Assembly: GCF_000524195.1 (NCBI RefSeq)
Contig: NW_020170389.1
Span: forward strand, 1,184,037 to 1,248,036
Origin: Echinococcus granulosus
Lineage: Eukaryota; Platyhelminthes; Cestoda; Cyclophyllidea; Taeniidae
Length of the DNA stretch: 64,000 nucleotides
Reading direction: 5' to 3'
Positions 62,501 through 64,000 of the stretch are shown piece by piece (within the stretch, counting starts at the first letter, position 1; each line of letters opens with the position of its first letter). The notes beneath the pieces were generated by a model. It ran no database searches and was not told where the DNA came from. It was given only the letters and a program-made list of their open reading frames with translations. The translations under genes were made by a program, and so were the position numbers.

Positions 62501-63860
62501 CGTTCGCCATTCACGACAGGGGTAAATGGAACCTAGGCAACCAACGTCTGGAGTATGTATTCCATTGAAAATGCATTTTAGGGGAAAAGGATCCAAAATT
62601 TCCCATCTATTTTTTAAAACTTGAATGAAGAGTAGAGAGCAACTCTGAGATGTCAAGCGCAGGCAAATATTTGGGATAATTTATCCAAAACACAAATTTT
62701 GGTAGTAACGTGGCTGCTGTTTTCACTACTTTTAAATAAATATATAATTCAAGGTGTTGGGATTTATGAGTCTGACTTTCTATTTCCATCTCCTAGTTTA
62801 CGAAGGGAAAAATCTACCAAATTTGGCAAAGGCAAGGCTTAATTAATCAAAGCATTGCTGTTTGTGCACACAAACAGTAGCTGTCACAACTTTTATAAAC
62901 ATCAACACTAGTCCATGTGTTTCGAAACATCATTAATGCATTATCACTTGAAGCCCATTGGTCGGGAAACAGAGATGATGTGTGATAGTAACTGTGATTT
63001 GTTGTACCTTACTCTTCCACTGACTTCGTATCTGCAGCTGCAATTATAAAGAGATCTGTCCCTAAAACACTTCTGTTTGAGAATCAGACAACTACCCAGT
63101 GGAATGGTTTCGCTCAAAAAATGATGCTGACAGGGATTTTATGGTACGAATGCACAAATCGTACCATCAAGTAGAACGATCTGAAAAATCTCATTATTAT
63201 TGAACGAGCTATGATTATTATATTTGTTTGATATCCCAGCATTATTTTGACGGTTTATTCAATTTCCATAGTCGTACTTTTTATGTAATTGTCAAGTAAA
63301 CATTAATAAGCGTTTACAAGATCTGCTTACAAATCTCCTGCCCACTTAGAGGTCAAATGGTTCAATTGCAATTCGGTTCAAATCGTTTTTCTTAAGAATA
63401 TTTAAAAACCAAAAGGCTAGTCTGAGGTCAGTCAGTCGCAAATAAACCGTGTTTAGATTATCTATAGTCTGGGCATCTATCTACAGGTACCTGACAGTCC
63501 TAAAATATCGTGAACTAGACGTGAACTTGTTCAAAGTTGGCACGTGGAAGTGTTCTATCTAATTTGCTCTATTTTTCCCACTTTGTTTCATTGAATAGAT
63601 TTGATTTTCCGCGGTTTAGGTTTGTCCAAAATTGGAAACGTTCCGCGGAATATGCAAATAAGTTCCTTTGAGGTCGCCTAATTTTAACGATATATAAAAC
63701 AAAATTCTAAATGAAAGGTGCAAAAACCCACGCATTCTGCTTTGAGATTCTTTAACTGACTCTCGCGATCACGCAGCTCTTCTTGAAGGCTGGCCAACTG
63801 TGAGGAGAGATTGTTTCTCTCCCTCTGGAGATGTTCCACTGTCGAATGTAGTTCCCGGAA
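40974..63860 (-). CDS. Giant coiled-coil protein, ELKS/CAST (ERC)-like at its C-terminus; 5' end outside the window
   Basis: At least 32 exons in the window encode about 1,462 residues and continue past the right edge. Nearly all are Gln/Glu/Lys/Leu-rich heptad sequence, so this is a long rod. The penultimate exon reads EALTASLCEKDANLALIQ and later NNEKETIQTQLRQL. These echo the conserved C-terminal ELKS/CAST segment (..AAISEKDANIALLE.., ..REKDRLVQQLKQQ). ELKS/CAST proteins scaffold presynaptic active zones and bind Rab6 and RIM. Against this, the highly conserved central ELKS blocks are not evident and the C-terminal IWA motif is absent, so another golgin or centrosomal rod protein is possible. 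All but two internal introns are phase 0; the last chain (42333-42475, 41336-41483, 40974-41021) has phases 2 and 0 and ends in TAA. Two linker exons interrupt the rod. Exon lists are in the segment entries. Confidence 0.72.
44582..44681. other. Assembly gap of 100 Ns
   Basis: Exactly 100 unknown bases lie in the intron between coiled-coil exons 45387-45743 and 44511-44561. The round number suggests a gap of unknown true length. The flanking exons join in frame without it, but a missing phase-0 exon cannot be excluded. Confidence 0.95.
45387..51142 (-). other. Coiled-coil gene, central exon segment with Gly/Ser/Thr linker
   Basis: Exons in coding order are 50993-51142, 50567-50689, 50264-50368, 50116-50208, 49691-49906, 49139-49321, 47043-47396, 46583-46687, 46173-46277, 45938-46030 and 45387-45743. 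All are phase 0 at both ends. Exon 47043-47396 begins with about 55 non-helical residues rich in Gly, Ser and Thr (SGGGMRSYNISGG, LLTTGGTSSGS) before the rod resumes, so it is a probable hinge. The acceptor of the 49139-49321 exon could instead lie at 49333, which would add four residues. The donor of 50264-50368 (ACC|GTTGGC) is weak. The intron 47397-49138 holds nothing I can support. Confidence 0.72.
52005..57060 (-). other. Coiled-coil gene, upstream exon segment
   Basis: Exons in coding order are 56881-57060, 55756-55830, 55261-55398, 54978-55034, 54582-54686, 53899-54027, 53358-53483, 52685-52801, 52398-52523 and 52005-52130. All are phase 0 to phase 0. Typical rod sequence includes ESELKSLREEITYKDERLRQ and DKTKSDLEYTKNRLQE. 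The 55261-55398 donor is unclear: the only GT is a poor ATC|GTCTTT, with a GC alternative at AAAAG|GCACAT. The 57-base exon at 54978-55034 (KLKLKCQIQKQQ..) is inferred from AG/GT sites, phase and composition. Introns of up to 1.9 kb between them show nothing else. Confidence 0.68.
58926..63860 (-). other. Coiled-coil gene, most upstream exon segment in the window
   Basis: Exons in coding order are 63732-63860, 63007-63036 (microexon candidate), 62113-62241, 60151-60453 and 58926-59054, all phase 0. Exon 60151-60453 (101 residues) is a Pro/Gly/Ser/Ala-rich linker, including SSSATAAATAATLTAGG, that breaks the rod. The other exons are heptad sequence such as LQRERNNLSSQLASLQEELR. The first exon opens at a splice acceptor (CACATTAG|TTC), so coding sequence continues beyond the right edge. 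Confidence 0.7.
63007..63036 (-). other. Candidate 30-base microexon of the coiled-coil gene
   Basis: On the minus strand ATAATTGCAG precedes, and GTACAA follows, a 30-base stretch coding LQIRSQWKSK in phase 0. It sits between exons 63732-63860 and 62113-62241 and would read ..LKAEC-LQIRSQWKSK-FQGYIPELE.. without breaking the frame. Confidence 0.45.
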
Positions 63861-64000
63861 CTAATGTGCGTTTATTGCACAAAAAATAATATAAAAAAAG
63901 TAATTTACTTGATAAATTAAAATACTGTTACAATCAAGGCATACTAGTGCCCATTGAGTAAGAGTTTTGTACTGAATTGGCTAATAGCTATTCGAATAGT

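Overview
The window looks like nuclear DNA from a flatworm, most likely a tapeworm. Genes are intron-rich with canonical GT-AG splice sites and long AT-rich introns, and they are separated by 10-14 kb of AT-rich spacer seeded with short interspersed repeats. A run of exactly 100 Ns (44582-44681) shows a draft scaffold. The species call is inference. I rebuilt every multi-exon gene by hand, joining splice sites whose phases match; no transcript evidence was available.

Layout from left to right. (1) 868-4457, minus strand: a YEATS-domain protein of the AF9/ENL (MLLT3/MLLT1) type. Seven exons run from the YEATS domain to a C-terminal ANC1-homology-like region, and the first small exon was not found. 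(2) 4458-17204: spacer with several copies of an uncharacterised short repeat, including a head-to-head pair. (3) 17205-20253, plus strand: a two-exon glycogen-targeting regulatory subunit of protein phosphatase 1 (PPP1R3 type), with an RVxF motif and a CBM21 domain. (4) 20254-34415: a second long spacer with more copies of the repeat and tRNA-like, SINE-like tracts. (5) 34416-35024, minus strand: a single-pass membrane protein that I do not recognise. (6) 37566-40184, plus strand: a two-exon type II membrane protein with a cholinesterase-like ectodomain whose catalytic serine is replaced (neuroligin/neurotactin style). (7) 40974-63860 and beyond the right edge, minus strand: a very large coiled-coil gene with 32 exons in the window coding about 1,462 residues. 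Its C-terminal end resembles the ELKS/CAST (ERC) active-zone and Rab6-interacting family.

There is no operon logic here. The cholinesterase-like gene and the coiled-coil gene converge, with 789 bases between their stop codons. If both assignments hold, a synaptic-type adhesion protein and a presynaptic-scaffold-like protein lie tail to tail, but I draw no functional conclusion from that.

The most unusual items are: the coiled-coil gene, where 29 introns are phase 0, exon lengths often equal whole heptads, and a 30-base microexon fits the frame; the family of roughly 160-300 bp repeats scattered across 25 kb; the orphan membrane protein; and the dead esterase. No CRISPR array, prokaryotic system, viral gene or reverse-transcriptase ORF was seen.
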